Shown here piece after piece: positions 39,577 to 48,810 of a DNA stretch of 64,000 nt. A program made the position numbers and the translations under genes. The notes beneath the pieces are model-generated. The model was not told where the DNA came from. It saw only the letters and a program-made list of their open reading frames with translations, and ran no database searches. The DNA lies in NCBI GenBank assembly GCA_019634735.1, contig JAHCAT010000006.1:124001-188000 (forward strand). Reading direction: 5' to 3'. Numbering within the stretch: the stretch's first letter is position 1; every line of letters begins with the position of its first letter. Origin of the DNA: Lysobacterales bacterium. GTDB taxonomy: Bacteria; Pseudomonadota; Gammaproteobacteria; Xanthomonadales; UBA2363.

Positions 39577-40407
39577 TCAGGTGCGGAAGCGCTTGAGCTG
39601 CTCGCGGTAGCTGCGGCTGAGCTTGACCTCGTGGCCGCCGTCCAGGGTCAGGAAATACTCGCCGTTGATGTGCGGGCGCAGCTCGCGCACGCGGTCGACG
39701 TTGACGATGGTCGAGCGATGGATGCGGGCGAAGCGGTCCTCGTCGAGCTTGGCTTCCAGCTCGCGCAGGGTGCCGCGCAGGATGTGGGTGGCACCGCCGG
39801 CGTGGATGCACATGTAGTCGCCGGCGGCGTCGATCCAGTCGATGTCGGATTCCTCGACCAGCACGGTACGGCCGCCGTCGCGGATCGCCAGGCGCACCGG
39901 CCGGCGCGGATCGGGCAGGGCCGCGCCATCGGCCAGCGCCTGCTCCAGGGTCAGTTCCGGCTGGCCGGTCACCGTGCCGAGCAGATTCAGCAGATGGTCG
40001 CGCTGGCGGGCGGCGGCGCGCGCCTGGGCGGCCTCGCGGACCCGGAACAGCGCCTGCACCAGGCGGGTCTCCTCGACCGGCTTGAGCAGGTAGTCGACGG
40101 CGTTGGTCTCGAAGGCGCTGATCGCGTAGTGGTCGTAGGCAGTCACGAACACCACCATCGGCAGCGACGACAGCGGCAGCCGGCGCAGCACGCCGAAGCC
40201 GTCGGTGCCGGGCATCTGCACGTCCAGGAACACCAGGTCCGGCCGCTGCGCGGCGATCACCTTGACCGCCTCGTCGCCGTTGCTGCACTCGCCGACGATG
40301 TCGATGTCGGTCTCGCCGGCCAGGCGCAGGCGCAGGCCGCGCCGGGCCAGCGGCTCATCGTCGACGATCACGGTGCGCAAGGTGGACGGCGGCTTCGGCG
40401 ACTCCAT
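39577..40407 (-). CDS. LytTR family response regulator
   Basis: The 276-residue protein starts at 40407 (MESPKPPSTLRTVIVDDEP). The receiver domain has the acidic pair Asp16/Asp17, phosphoacceptor Asp62 (VFLDVQMP), the TAYD switch and a Lys in YLLKPVEE. A LytTR DNA-binding domain fills the last 105 residues (FARIHRSTIVNVDRVREL). AlgR belongs to this class. It lies four bases after the histidine kinase and is surely co-transcribed. The target genes are unknown. Confidence 0.92.
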   Translation of the reverse strand: MESPKPPSTLRTVIVDDEPLARRGLRLRLAGETDIDIVGECSNGDEAVKVIAAQRPDLVFLDVQMPGTDGFGVLRRLPLSSLPMVVFVTAYDHYAISAFETNAVDYLLKPVEETRLVQALFRVREAAQARAAARQRDHLLNLLGTVTGQPELTLEQALADGAALPDPRRPVRLAIRDGGRTVLVEESDIDWIDAAGDYMCIHAGGATHILRGTLRELEAKLDEDRFARIHRSTIVNVDRVRELRPHINGEYFLTLDGGHEVKLSRSYREQLKRFRT

Positions 40408-40411
40408 GGGC

Positions 40412-41533
40412 TCAGCTTGACAGTGCGGATTCGAAGGGCAGGACGATCCTGGCTTCGCAGCCACCGCCCGGACGGTTGCCCAGGGTGAACCGGCTGCGCT
40501 CGCCATAGAGTACCCGCAGGCGCTCGCTGATGTTGACCAGGCCGACGCCGCTGCCCTGCGGCAGCCCGCCGCCGCTGGGCAGGCCGTCGCAGCCGGGGCC
40601 GGTATCGGACACGGCGATCTCCAGGCGGCCGTCGACGACACGGGCCTCGATCTCGATCACGCCGCCCTCGATGCGCTGCGAGATGGCGTGCTTGATGGAA
40701 TTCTCGGCCAGCGGCTGCAGCAGCAGGCTGGGCACCAGGGCGCGGTAGGCCTGCTCGTCGATGCTGGAGCGCAGGCCCAGGCGCTCGGCGAAGCGCACCT
40801 TCTCGATGCCCAGGTACAGGTTCAGCGCATCCAGTTCCTGCTTGAGGGTGACCCGCTGCATGGGGTCGGAGTCCAGCGAGTGGCGCAGGAAGGCGCTCAG
40901 GCTGGTGACCATGCGGTTGGCGGTGCCGGTGTCCTTCTCCAGCACCAGGGTGGAGATCGCGTTCAGGGTGTTGAACAGGAAGTGCGGGTTGAGCTGGTAG
41001 CGCAGCATCTTGAGCTGCGCCTGGTGGGCCATGGCGTTGGCCTTGAGCGCGCTCTCGGTCTGCGCGCGCATCTGCCGGTAGTACTTGATGCCCAGGTACA
41101 GGCCGGTCCAGCTCAGGCATACGTACAGCAGGGAGCCGATGTAACCGATGTAGCCCCAGGGCATCTTCATGGTGCATTCGCTGGGCGGGTGCAGCCACAG
41201 GCAGTAGGGCACCGCCATCTCGACGTAGAGCAGCGCCCAGACCGTCGCCACCGCCAGCACGCCGATCGCGACCACCACCGCGAAGCGCGGCGGCGCGATG
41301 CCCCAGAAGCGCTTGAGCAGGAGGCGCAGTCCCAGGGTCAGCACGAAGCCCATGCCCGCAGAGGCGAAGCTGACCACGAAATAGGCCCAGTGCTTGCCGT
41401 AGCTCAGCGCCGACAGGTAATGCAGGGCGCCGTAGCCGATCCAGCCCAGGCTGTGCAGCAGCCAGAAGGAGCGCCGGCTGCCGTCGAGCACGGTCGCGGT
41501 GCGAGGGTCTGCGACGTCCGGGGCGGCGTTCAT
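40412..41533 (-). CDS. LytS/AlgZ-type membrane sensor histidine kinase
   Basis: The 373-residue protein starts at 41533 (MNAAPDVADPRT). It has four membrane helices between residues 22 and 150, then a His_kinase domain with phosphoacceptor His184 in YQLNPHFLFNTLN. The ATPase domain has ENSIKHA and the DTGPG loop. There is no periplasmic sensor domain, so the signal is probably sensed within the membrane. A small Cys pair (CLW..SEC) lies between helices 3 and 4. It partners the adjacent LytTR regulator. Confidence 0.92.
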   Translation of the reverse strand: MNAAPDVADPRTATVLDGSRRSFWLLHSLGWIGYGALHYLSALSYGKHWAYFVVSFASAGMGFVLTLGLRLLLKRFWGIAPPRFAVVVAIGVLAVATVWALLYVEMAVPYCLWLHPPSECTMKMPWGYIGYIGSLLYVCLSWTGLYLGIKYYRQMRAQTESALKANAMAHQAQLKMLRYQLNPHFLFNTLNAISTLVLEKDTGTANRMVTSLSAFLRHSLDSDPMQRVTLKQELDALNLYLGIEKVRFAERLGLRSSIDEQAYRALVPSLLLQPLAENSIKHAISQRIEGGVIEIEARVVDGRLEIAVSDTGPGCDGLPSGGGLPQGSGVGLVNISERLRVLYGERSRFTLGNRPGGGCEARIVLPFESALSS

Positions 41534-41553
41534 GCCGGCATGATAGCCGTGGC

Positions 41554-42948
41554 CTATCGCTCCCCGGTTCGGCCCGGCGTGGTGCCGGGTCCGCTGGCCG
41601 CGGCGGCGCGCTCGAGCCCTTCCCGGCCACGCTCCCAGCGCCGGATCGCCCAGGCCACGGCGACCCAGCAGATCGCGGCACCGATGCCGACCAGGGCGAA
41701 CCCCGGCGTCGCCAGGCCGACCGCCGCCAGCACCACGATGCCCCACTGCGTGGCCAGGTCGCCGCCTCGCCAGACCGCGGTGTCGATGAAGTTCTTGGCC
41801 TTGTAGCGGGCCTCGCGGTCGACCCGCGTATACAGGGTCTCGCGCGCGGGCGAGAGCATCCCGAACAGCAGCCCGCGCGAAACCAGCTGCGCTATGGCCA
41901 CCGTCATCACCACTGGATTGCCGTAGATGACGGCGAAGCAGACGATGAGTGCCAGGCCCGGCGCCATCAGCAACCAGCCGGCACCGAACCGGGGCAGCAG
42001 GAACCGGGTCGCGCCCAGTTGCACGGTGATCGCCAGGAGGTTGATCCACAGGTCGAGGTTGGCGAAGAACACGAACCGGCCGAGCGAGTCCGGGTTGGCG
42101 CTCTGCAGGTGCAATTGCCGGTTGTAGAGGATGGTGCCGACCACCACCCCGAGCAGCATCAGGGCCGCCATGCGCCGCAGGATCGGCTGCTGGAACACCA
42201 GGGTCGCGCCGGCCAGCAGGCTGCCACCGATCGGCGTGTCGCGGTCGAGTCCCTGCAGCGCCCGCTCGCGGGCGCGGGCCCAGGGGATCAGCCGGGCGAT
42301 GCAGACAAGGCACAGGCTGAGCAGCAGACCCGACAGCAGCAGCAGGCGCTCGACGCCGAGCAGCGGCGCCAGGGTCCGTGCCAGCAGCGGGCCGACGATC
42401 GCACCCAGGGTACCGCCGGTGGCGATGGTCGCGAACAGCCGGCGCGACTGTTCCGGGGCGTAGATGTCCGACATGAAGCTCCAGAACACCGAGACCACGA
42501 ACAGGTTGAACACGGTGATCCAGATCGCCAGCACCGCCGCCGAGCCGCGGCCGAAGGCGGCGGCGTCGGCGCCGGCCAGCCCGGCGAGCGCGCCGTTGTA
42601 GCGGAACAGCAGCCAGAAGCCGGCCAGGCAGGCGATGAAGAACAGGTAGACGAAGGGCAGGAAGCGCCGTCGCGGCCAGCGCGACACCAGCCAGCCGTAG
42701 ACGGGCGTGATCGCCAGCATGATCACGAACACCACGGTGTAGATCCACTGCATGCGGTCGGCGCCGAAGCGCACCACCATCTCGTCGCGCATCGGACGGA
42801 TCAGGTAATAGGCGCACAGCAGGCAGAAGAAGTAGGCGAACGACCAGGCCAGCGCCGTCCATTCGCCCGGCCGCGCGCCGACCCAGACCGACCACCAGGG
42901 CTGGCGCGGCAGCGCCTCGCCGGGCAGGCCCTGGACGCCGGCGCTCAT
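41554..42948 (-). CDS. MFS-like transporter related to ATP/ADP translocases
   Basis: The 464-residue protein has 12 predicted helices. It carries the motif of the NTP/NDP-exchanger branch: SFAYFFCLLCAYYLIRPMRDE in the first helix pair, and SFMSDIYAPEQSRRLFATIATGGTLG after helix 5. In free-living proteobacteria these proteins have unknown substrates, so nucleotide exchange should not be assumed. The start overlaps the M48 peptidase stop by four bases (ATGA). A conserved segment near residue 385 (RARYKAKNFIDTAVWRGGD) supports the family. Confidence 0.8.
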   Translation of the reverse strand: MSAGVQGLPGEALPRQPWWSVWVGARPGEWTALAWSFAYFFCLLCAYYLIRPMRDEMVVRFGADRMQWIYTVVFVIMLAITPVYGWLVSRWPRRRFLPFVYLFFIACLAGFWLLFRYNGALAGLAGADAAAFGRGSAAVLAIWITVFNLFVVSVFWSFMSDIYAPEQSRRLFATIATGGTLGAIVGPLLARTLAPLLGVERLLLLSGLLLSLCLVCIARLIPWARARERALQGLDRDTPIGGSLLAGATLVFQQPILRRMAALMLLGVVVGTILYNRQLHLQSANPDSLGRFVFFANLDLWINLLAITVQLGATRFLLPRFGAGWLLMAPGLALIVCFAVIYGNPVVMTVAIAQLVSRGLLFGMLSPARETLYTRVDREARYKAKNFIDTAVWRGGDLATQWGIVVLAAVGLATPGFALVGIGAAICWVAVAWAIRRWERGREGLERAAAASGPGTTPGRTGER

Positions 42949-44948
42949 TCGACGGTGGGCGGGCCGGCCAGCCGGGTCCGCGCCTGGTGCAGCAGCGGCG
43001 GCAGCGGACAGTGCAGGGCCGCGCAGGCGGTGCGCAGCAATTCGGCCTCGGCGACGTCGACGCGGCCGTCGTGCATGACCGTACGGGTCATCGCCGCCAC
43101 CAGCATCGACTTGGCGGCGGGCTTGAGCTGGTCGAGGGCGTCGAGCGCGGCATCCAGCCGTTGCGGCCAGTCGGACGGCACCGCGAAGCGCGGAGTCACC
43201 GCCTGGCCGAGCTCGGCGACGCCGGCGGCGAAGGCGCGCGCGGCGTCGGCGCCGCCGCCCCGGGCAAGCAGCGACAGCAGCAGCCCGGCCTCGGCCTCGA
43301 CGTCCTTCAGCGAGCGCCGGCCGGACAGGCGGACGGCGGTCGGGTCGAGCGCCTCGCGGATGTGCTGACGCAGCAGGTGGCCCAGGCAGAACTCGAAGAG
43401 TGCGACCGCGCCGTCGGCGGCGATCAGCACGTCGACCAGCTCGCCGGCCTTGCGCATGTCCGCCGCCGGCAGCCGGCGCAGCGAGGCGAAGGCGATCTCG
43501 GCCAGCGGCAGGTGCTGCATCGGATGCAGGGCGGCGATGCGCTGCGCCTGGACCAGCGCCGCAGTGCCGGTCGCCAGGCCGAACTGCCGCTGGATGGCAC
43601 CGAGCTGGCGCTCGCGGGTCGCGGCATCGGTGGCGATCAGCAGGCCGGCGATCACCGCCACCGACCGGTCGGGGTCGTGCGCGGCCTCCTCGAGGTCCGG
43701 TGGGATCGCCTCGTGCAGCAGGTGGGCGGTGTCGATGTCCTCGCTGCCGGGATTGGCGACCTGGCCGACCACCTCCCTGGGGTCCAGGGCGGCGGAAGCG
43801 CCGGTGGCCAGGCCGGCCAGCACCACCGGCATGGGCAGGGCGTCGCCCAGCACGCCGATCGGCGAGCCGACCCGGGCGCGCGAGCGCGCCGCCGCGGCGG
43901 CGTCCCGCTCGCGTTCGCCGGCGGCGGCGCGCAGGGCGGCGCGCTGGCGCGCCCAGTCCTTGAGATCGGCCAGCTTGAAGCGCGGCTCCAGGGCCTGGAT
44001 GCGCTGTTCCAGCGGCGGATGGGTGGCGAACAGACGGGAATAGCCGACGCCGTCGCCGAACAGCAGATGGCTGACTTCCTCGCCGTCGGTGTCCGACAGC
44101 CGGGAACCGTGGCTGCTGGCGGCGATCGCCTTCAGCGCATCGGCGATGCCGCGGGTCTGGCGGGTGAACTGCACCGCAGAGGCGTCGGCCAGGTACTCGC
44201 GCTGCCGGGAGATCGCCGCCTTGATCATGCGTGCGCAGAACAGGCCGACCGAGCCGACCACGGCCAGCACCAGGCCGGCCATCACCACGCCGCCGGCGTT
44301 GCGGCCGCGCGCCCGCATCAGGATGCGGCCGATCATCGAAAGCACGGTGATCCCGGCCAGCCAGCCGACCAGGCGCAGGTTGAGCCGCATGTCGCCGTTC
44401 AGCACATGGCTGAATTCATGGGCGATCACGCCCTGCAGCTCGTCGCGGTCCAGGCTGTCCAGGGCGCCGCGGGTCACCGCGATGGCGGCGTCGGCGGTGC
44501 TGAAGCCGGCCGCGAAAGCATTGATGCCGGATTCCTTTTCCAGCACGAACACCTGAGGCACCGGCACGCCCGACGCGATCGCCACTTCCTCGACGACGTT
44601 GCGCAGGCGCTGGTGGGCGAGATCGCGGCTGGACGGCGGGATCTGGGTGCCGCCCAGCGACCGGGCGATCGCGGCGCCGCCCTCGCGCAACTGCGCGGCG
44701 CGCACCAGGCTGCCGACGAAGATCACGCCGAGCACCACCGCCGCGACCAGCAGCATCAGGCCGGCATGCTCCGCGGCGGTGGCCGTCCAGGCCTGCTGGC
44801 CGCGCTGGCGCTGCATCGACTGGCTGTGCAGAAGGGCCAGCAGGGCGGCCTGGATGACCAGGACGATGCCGACCACCGCCGCCACGAACAGCGCGACCAG
44901 GCGGCGCGAGTCGGTGCGCGCCTGCCGCTGGCGCTCGAAGAAGTCCAC
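42945..44948 (-). CDS. M48 family membrane metalloprotease (HtpX-like)
   Basis: The 667-residue protein has two N-terminal helices (about 17-40 and 63-85) and an M48 zinc site His177-Glu178-His181 (VIAHEFSH), with the third ligand Glu in SRQREYLADASAV. A second membrane pair lies around 195-240. It is twice the length of HtpX. The extra 300 residues after the protease domain have an Ala-rich helical region that ends in a TerB-like stretch (MLVAAMTRTVMHDGRVDVAEAELL). It stands next to lemA, the usual partner. Probably membrane-protein quality control. Confidence 0.88.
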   Translation of the reverse strand: MDFFERQRQARTDSRRLVALFVAAVVGIVLVIQAALLALLHSQSMQRQRGQQAWTATAAEHAGLMLLVAAVVLGVIFVGSLVRAAQLREGGAAIARSLGGTQIPPSSRDLAHQRLRNVVEEVAIASGVPVPQVFVLEKESGINAFAAGFSTADAAIAVTRGALDSLDRDELQGVIAHEFSHVLNGDMRLNLRLVGWLAGITVLSMIGRILMRARGRNAGGVVMAGLVLAVVGSVGLFCARMIKAAISRQREYLADASAVQFTRQTRGIADALKAIAASSHGSRLSDTDGEEVSHLLFGDGVGYSRLFATHPPLEQRIQALEPRFKLADLKDWARQRAALRAAAGERERDAAAAARSRARVGSPIGVLGDALPMPVVLAGLATGASAALDPREVVGQVANPGSEDIDTAHLLHEAIPPDLEEAAHDPDRSVAVIAGLLIATDAATRERQLGAIQRQFGLATGTAALVQAQRIAALHPMQHLPLAEIAFASLRRLPAADMRKAGELVDVLIAADGAVALFEFCLGHLLRQHIREALDPTAVRLSGRRSLKDVEAEAGLLLSLLARGGGADAARAFAAGVAELGQAVTPRFAVPSDWPQRLDAALDALDQLKPAAKSMLVAAMTRTVMHDGRVDVAEAELLRTACAALHCPLPPLLHQARTRLAGPPTVE

Positions 44949-44981
44949 GACCGGACGCGCTCAGGCGGACCGGCGGCCGCC

Positions 44982-45572
44982 TCAGGGCGCGCCGAAGTCG
45001 ACCCGGACCGCCTTGCGCACCTCGGCCGACTCGACCTCGAGCAGGCTGGCCGGGGTGAACGCGAACATGTTGGCGACCACGCTGCTCGGGAACATCTCGC
45101 GGCGGTTGTTGTAGTTCATCACGGCGTCGTTGTAGGCCTGCCGCGCGAACGCCACCTTGTTCTCGGTCGAGGTCAGCTCCTCGCTGAGCTGCATCATGGT
45201 CTGGTTGGCCTTCAGGTCCGGATAGGCCTCGGACAGCGCGAACAGCCGGCCGAGCGCGCCGGTGAGCTGGTTCTCGGCGCCGGACAGCGCCTGCATGGCG
45301 CCCGGGTCGCCGGGATTGGCCTTGGCGCGGTCGAGGCCGCCGACCGCCGAGTTGCGGGCCATGATCACCGCTTCCAGGGCGTCCTTCTCGTGCGCCATGT
45401 AGCGCTTGGCGACCTCGACCAGGTTCGGGATCAGGTCGTGGCGGCGGGTGAGCTGGACGTCGATCTGGGCGAACGCGTTCTTGTACGCGTTGCGCGCCAT
45501 CACCAGGCCGTTGTAGATGCCGACGGCCCACAGGACCAGACCGACCAGGAGGATCAGGATCAACCAGGACAT
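44982..45572 (-). CDS. lemA: LemA family protein
   Basis: The 196-residue protein starts at 45572 (MSWLILILLVGLVLWAVG) with GGAG seven bases upstream. It has one N-terminal membrane helix and a long helical bundle with the family stretch NAYKNAFAQIDVQLTRRHDLIPNLV. The end NVVANMFAF-type region (SSVVANMFAFTPASLLEV) is also conserved. LemA proteins commonly pair with M48 or TPM-domain genes. The function is unclear. It lies 33 bases upstream of the protease gene on the same strand. Confidence 0.93.
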   Translation of the reverse strand: MSWLILILLVGLVLWAVGIYNGLVMARNAYKNAFAQIDVQLTRRHDLIPNLVEVAKRYMAHEKDALEAVIMARNSAVGGLDRAKANPGDPGAMQALSGAENQLTGALGRLFALSEAYPDLKANQTMMQLSEELTSTENKVAFARQAYNDAVMNYNNRREMFPSSVVANMFAFTPASLLEVESAEVRKAVRVDFGAP

Positions 45573-45648
45573 GGACGTACTCCGTTGACGAAGCCCGGAC
45601 GGCTTTTGGCTATGATGGGGCGCATGTTCGCGCCGGCCGAAGAATAGC

Positions 45649-46872
45649 ATGCGCCTGACCGCCCTCCTCGCAGCCCTGGCCGCCCTGCTCGCGGCCTCCC
45701 CGGCCCGGTCGGCGGGCGACGCCACGGCCGACCGCGTCGCCCTGCTGGCCAGCGACCTGGCCCGCTCCGCCGACGCCCTGGCCACCCTGCCCCAGGTCGC
45801 CGGCATCGGCATGGTCGTCGTCCACGGCGGTCGCACCGTGCTGGCCCACGGCTCAGGCATCCGCGACGTCGGCACCCGCGCGGCCGTCGACGGCGACACC
45901 GTGTTCCGGGTCGCCTCCCTGTCCAAGGGCTTCGCCGCCGCGGTCGCCGGCCTGCTGGTCCGCGAGGGCGCGCTGCGCTGGGACATGCTGGTGCAGCCGT
46001 GGCTGCCCGGCTTCCAGCTCGCCAACCCCGACGACAGCCAGCGCGTGACGCTGCGCGACATCCTCAGCCACCGGGTCGGGCTGCCCTACAACACGCTGGA
46101 CCGCCGCCTCGAGGCCAACGAACCGTACCCGCTGCTGGTGCAGGCGCTGCAGGACATCCCGCTGCGCTGTCCGGTCGGCGACTGCTACGGCTACCAGAAC
46201 ATCGCCTTCAGCCTGGTCGGCGACATGGTGTTCGCCACCACCGGCGAGTTCTATTCGTTCCAGGTCGAGAAGCGGCTGTTCGCGCCGCTCGGCATGGACA
46301 CCGCCACCTACGGCCGCGAGGGCCTGGAAAGCTCGCGCAACTGGGCGCGCCCGCACGTCCGCCGCCAGGACCGGCTGCAGGCGGTGGACCCCAAGGAGAC
46401 CTACTACCGGGTGGCGCCGGCGGCCGGCGTCAACGCCAGCGCCCGCGACCTCGGCCAGTGGCTGATCGCCCAGATGGGCGGTTTCCCCGAGGACCTGCCG
46501 CCCGAGCTGCTGGACGAACTGCACGCGCCGATCGTCGAGACGCCCGGCGAGATCCGCGGCACCGGCTGGCGGCGCCAGCGCCTCAACGCCGCCGCCTACG
46601 GCCTGGGTTGGCGGGTCATGGACTACGCTGGCGAACGCCTGGTGTTCCACGCCGGTGCGGTGCAGGGCTATCGGGCGATGCTGGGCTTCCTGCCCGACCA
46701 CGGCTTCGGCTTCGCGGTGGTCTGGAACAGCGAGGCCGGCCAGCCCGCCGGGCTGATGCCGGTGGCCCTGGACCGTTTCCTGGGCCTGCCGGAAGTCGAC
46801 TGGCTGGAGCTCAACCGCCTCAACGTGCGACTGCCGCCCACCGCCGGCAGCACCGAATCCGGCTCCGACTGA
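45649..46872 (+). CDS. Exported beta-lactamase-like serine hydrolase
   Basis: The 407-residue protein has a signal peptide cleaved near residue 22 (ARSA). The class C beta-lactamase/DD-peptidase fold shows Ser90-x-x-Lys93 (ASLSKGF), Tyr182-x-Asn184 (GYQNIAF) and a C-terminal HAGAVQGYR in the KTG position. This pattern is common in esterases and peptidases of the family, so resistance activity is not implied. A Cys pair (CPVGDC) precedes the YxN. It is divergent from lemA with 76 bases between. Confidence 0.9.
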   Translation: MRLTALLAALAALLAASPARSAGDATADRVALLASDLARSADALATLPQVAGIGMVVVHGGRTVLAHGSGIRDVGTRAAVDGDTVFRVASLSKGFAAAVAGLLVREGALRWDMLVQPWLPGFQLANPDDSQRVTLRDILSHRVGLPYNTLDRRLEANEPYPLLVQALQDIPLRCPVGDCYGYQNIAFSLVGDMVFATTGEFYSFQVEKRLFAPLGMDTATYGREGLESSRNWARPHVRRQDRLQAVDPKETYYRVAPAAGVNASARDLGQWLIAQMGGFPEDLPPELLDELHAPIVETPGEIRGTGWRRQRLNAAAYGLGWRVMDYAGERLVFHAGAVQGYRAMLGFLPDHGFGFAVVWNSEAGQPAGLMPVALDRFLGLPEVDWLELNRLNVRLPPTAGSTESGSD

Positions 46873-47808
46873 GCAGACACAGCGGGAACCGTTCATCTGC
46901 CTGCCCCGGTCCGTCTCCGCGCGCGGAACCGCCGCATGCCCGCGGCACAGCTCCAGCCGCCCCGCGCCGGCTCGCCTTCCGGGCGCTCGCCTCCGGCATG
47001 ACGGAGGCATCGCAGTGCGGCGATCCAGGCAGGCGGCGACCAGGCGCCTGCGCGGCAGGACGATGAACTCCCACACCTGGTCCTGCCGGGTGCTTCCCGA
47101 GGCCGCTACTGCGGCCGCCGGTCTCCGCGCCATGAGGCAGCCTGCGCCCGCAAGTCGATTCGAGGCGGCCAACCGCGCGTCGATCCGCTGCCCGCATCAG
47201 GAGGCGAGCTCGGCAGCCGCACCACGCGTTCTCATGGGACGAACGGCCCAGCAACGCGGGTACTGCAACGACGCCGGTACACACGCGACTGGCGCACGCC
47301 GGGAAGGCGGTCGAACGGCGGCCTGCCGGCTGCGACCAGGGATGTCAGACCGGACCAGGGCCGGGCCGGCCAGCATGCAACCCGACCAGGACGGTCGTGT
47401 TGCGCCGGGCAGTCAGGGTGTCGGCGATACCGCTGCAGGCGAAAACGCCCACCCGCCGCCAGCCGCATCCAGGCAGGACCTGATTGGCATCGTGTCTCAG
47501 GCCCCTGCCAGTCGGCGTTTCGCCGGTGCGACGGCACCGCACTTCTCCCCTCCCCCGCCTGCGGGGGAGGGGCGGGGGAGAGGGCCGCCCCAGCCAGCGC
47601 ACGCAGCTGGGCCGGCAACCATGCAGATCATGGCAAGTCCCGACCCTCTCCCCCGGCCCCTCTCCCACTGGGAGAGGGGAGCACAGCGCGCTCTGCTCAC
47701 CGAACACCGGGTCCTGGCCCTTGGTCCGACCCTGAGCTGGGCCACAACATCAATCAGGCGGACAGGAGGCGGGAGCGGGCGCGTCGGGCGCCCGCCGGAC
47801 CGACCGAC
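46873..47808. other. Gene-free region between convergent genes
   Basis: The 936 bases lie between the ends of the serine hydrolase gene and the TonB-type gene. The second copy of the 270-bp repeat occupies 47481-47756. The rest (46873-47480) shows no credible frame, only Arg/Ala/Pro-rich shadows without ribosome sites, and no RNA gene I can recognise. It could be decayed coding sequence. Confidence 0.6.
47481..47756. repeat. 276-bp MITE-like element, copy 2
   Basis: It is collinear with 4378-4646: GTGTCTCAG at the left, GTGCGACGGCACCGCACTTC, the GC-rich hairpin, ATGCAGATCATGG, CCCTCTCCC...GGGAGAGGGG and CTCACCGAACACCG. The ends are degenerate inverted repeats (TGATTGGCATCGTGTCTCAG at the left; the complement of the right end reads TGATTGATGTTGTGGCCCAG). 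Confidence 0.75.
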
Positions 47809-48810
47809 TCAATCGAGCCGGAAGTCGAAGCGCTGGCGCATGCGGGAGGCGACTGGTTCGCCGTTCTCCAGGCGCGGCTCGAACCGCCATTCCTGGATCG
47901 CCCGCTGCGCGGCCTGGTTGAAGACGCGGGCGGGGCGGGCGTCGACCACACGCACGTCGCTGACCGTGCCGTCCCTGCCGATGGTGAATTCGACCTCGAC
48001 CCATCCGTTCTGACGGCTGCGCGCGGCTTCGCGCGGATAGACCGGATCGACCCGGCTGAGCAACCGCGCCTCGCGCACCGCAGGGGCCGCCGGACGTTGC
48101 GTCGGGGCAGCGGAGGTGGTCGTCGTGGTGGCCGGCGGCGGACTGGGCGGTGGCGTCGAAGCCGCCGGCTCGGGCGCCGGGGTTGGCGGGGCGGTCGGCG
48201 AGATCATGCTGGCAAGGTCGGAGACCACCTCGCCCACCGGTGCGGCGGGCTCCGGTGCGGGCGGCGGCGCGACGCCGGCGGCGGCGGCCTGGGCCTGCCG
48301 CTGCTGCTCCGCCAGTTCTGCCGCTGCAATCGCGGCACGGGCGCGCTCGATACGCTGGCGCAGGTTGACCACGGTGAACGAGTCGGGATTGGTGCGCCCC
48401 AGCATGCCGGCCAGGCGCTCGGCCTCGTCCAGATCACCGGCGCCCACCGCCTGGTCGGCACTGCTGACGGCGATGCCGTAGAGATCGTTCAGGGCTTCGC
48501 GGGCGGAAACATTGCCGGATTGCTGCTCGAGCACCGCAAGGTAGTTCTCGTAGGCGTTGTTGCCGGCCGGCGCCACCAGCCGGCTCTCGGCCATCGCGGC
48601 GCGCGCCTGGGCGAGCAGGGCATCGACGGTGCCGGCGGCTTCCGAACCCGTGCCGGTGCCGCGATTCTCGGCCAGGCTGGTCAGTTCGGTGCGACCGGTG
48701 ACGATGTAGCGAAGGGCAAGAGCGACGGCGAGGACGGCGACGATGGCGATCAGCGCGATCAGCATTCCGCGCTGGACGCGATCGACGACGTCACGTTGTG
48801 GCTGGGCCAT
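47809..48810 (-). CDS. TonB family energy-transducing protein
   Basis: The 333-residue protein has a short cytoplasmic start, one membrane anchor (about 15-37) and a periplasmic helical region (about 60-180, Ala/Glu/Gln-rich, TPR-like or coiled coil). A Pro/Thr/Ala linker follows (190-245), then a C-terminal TonB domain: SRVDPVYPREAARSRQNGWV, FTIGRDGTVSDVRVVDA and WRFEPRLENGEPV. It probably works with ExbB/ExbD on an outer-membrane receptor or another energised complex. Neither exbBD nor a receptor is nearby. The start at 48810 has GGGAG nine bases upstream. Confidence 0.85.
   Translation of the reverse strand: MAQPQRDVVDRVQRGMLIALIAIVAVLAVALALRYIVTGRTELTSLAENRGTGTGSEAAGTVDALLAQARAAMAESRLVAPAGNNAYENYLAVLEQQSGNVSAREALNDLYGIAVSSADQAVGAGDLDEAERLAGMLGRTNPDSFTVVNLRQRIERARAAIAAAELAEQQRQAQAAAAGVAPPPAPEPAAPVGEVVSDLASMISPTAPPTPAPEPAASTPPPSPPPATTTTTSAAPTQRPAAPAVREARLLSRVDPVYPREAARSRQNGWVEVEFTIGRDGTVSDVRVVDARPARVFNQAAQRAIQEWRFEPRLENGEPVASRMRQRFDFRLD

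Noticed and set aside
40412-42895. A single 827-residue kinase reading through the transporter gene
   Set aside because: The upstream part of this frame is out of phase with the transporter and is low-complexity. The kinase has a natural start at 41533.
42987-45647. Plus-strand frame of 886 codons opposite the M48 protease and lemA
   Set aside because: Antisense shadow; the minus-strand genes have intact motifs (HEFSH, LemA helix) and ribosome sites.
46873-47480. Possible small genes or a tRNA in the gap after the serine hydrolase
   Set aside because: No cloverleaf, no ribosome site with a plausible frame and no family resemblance were found.
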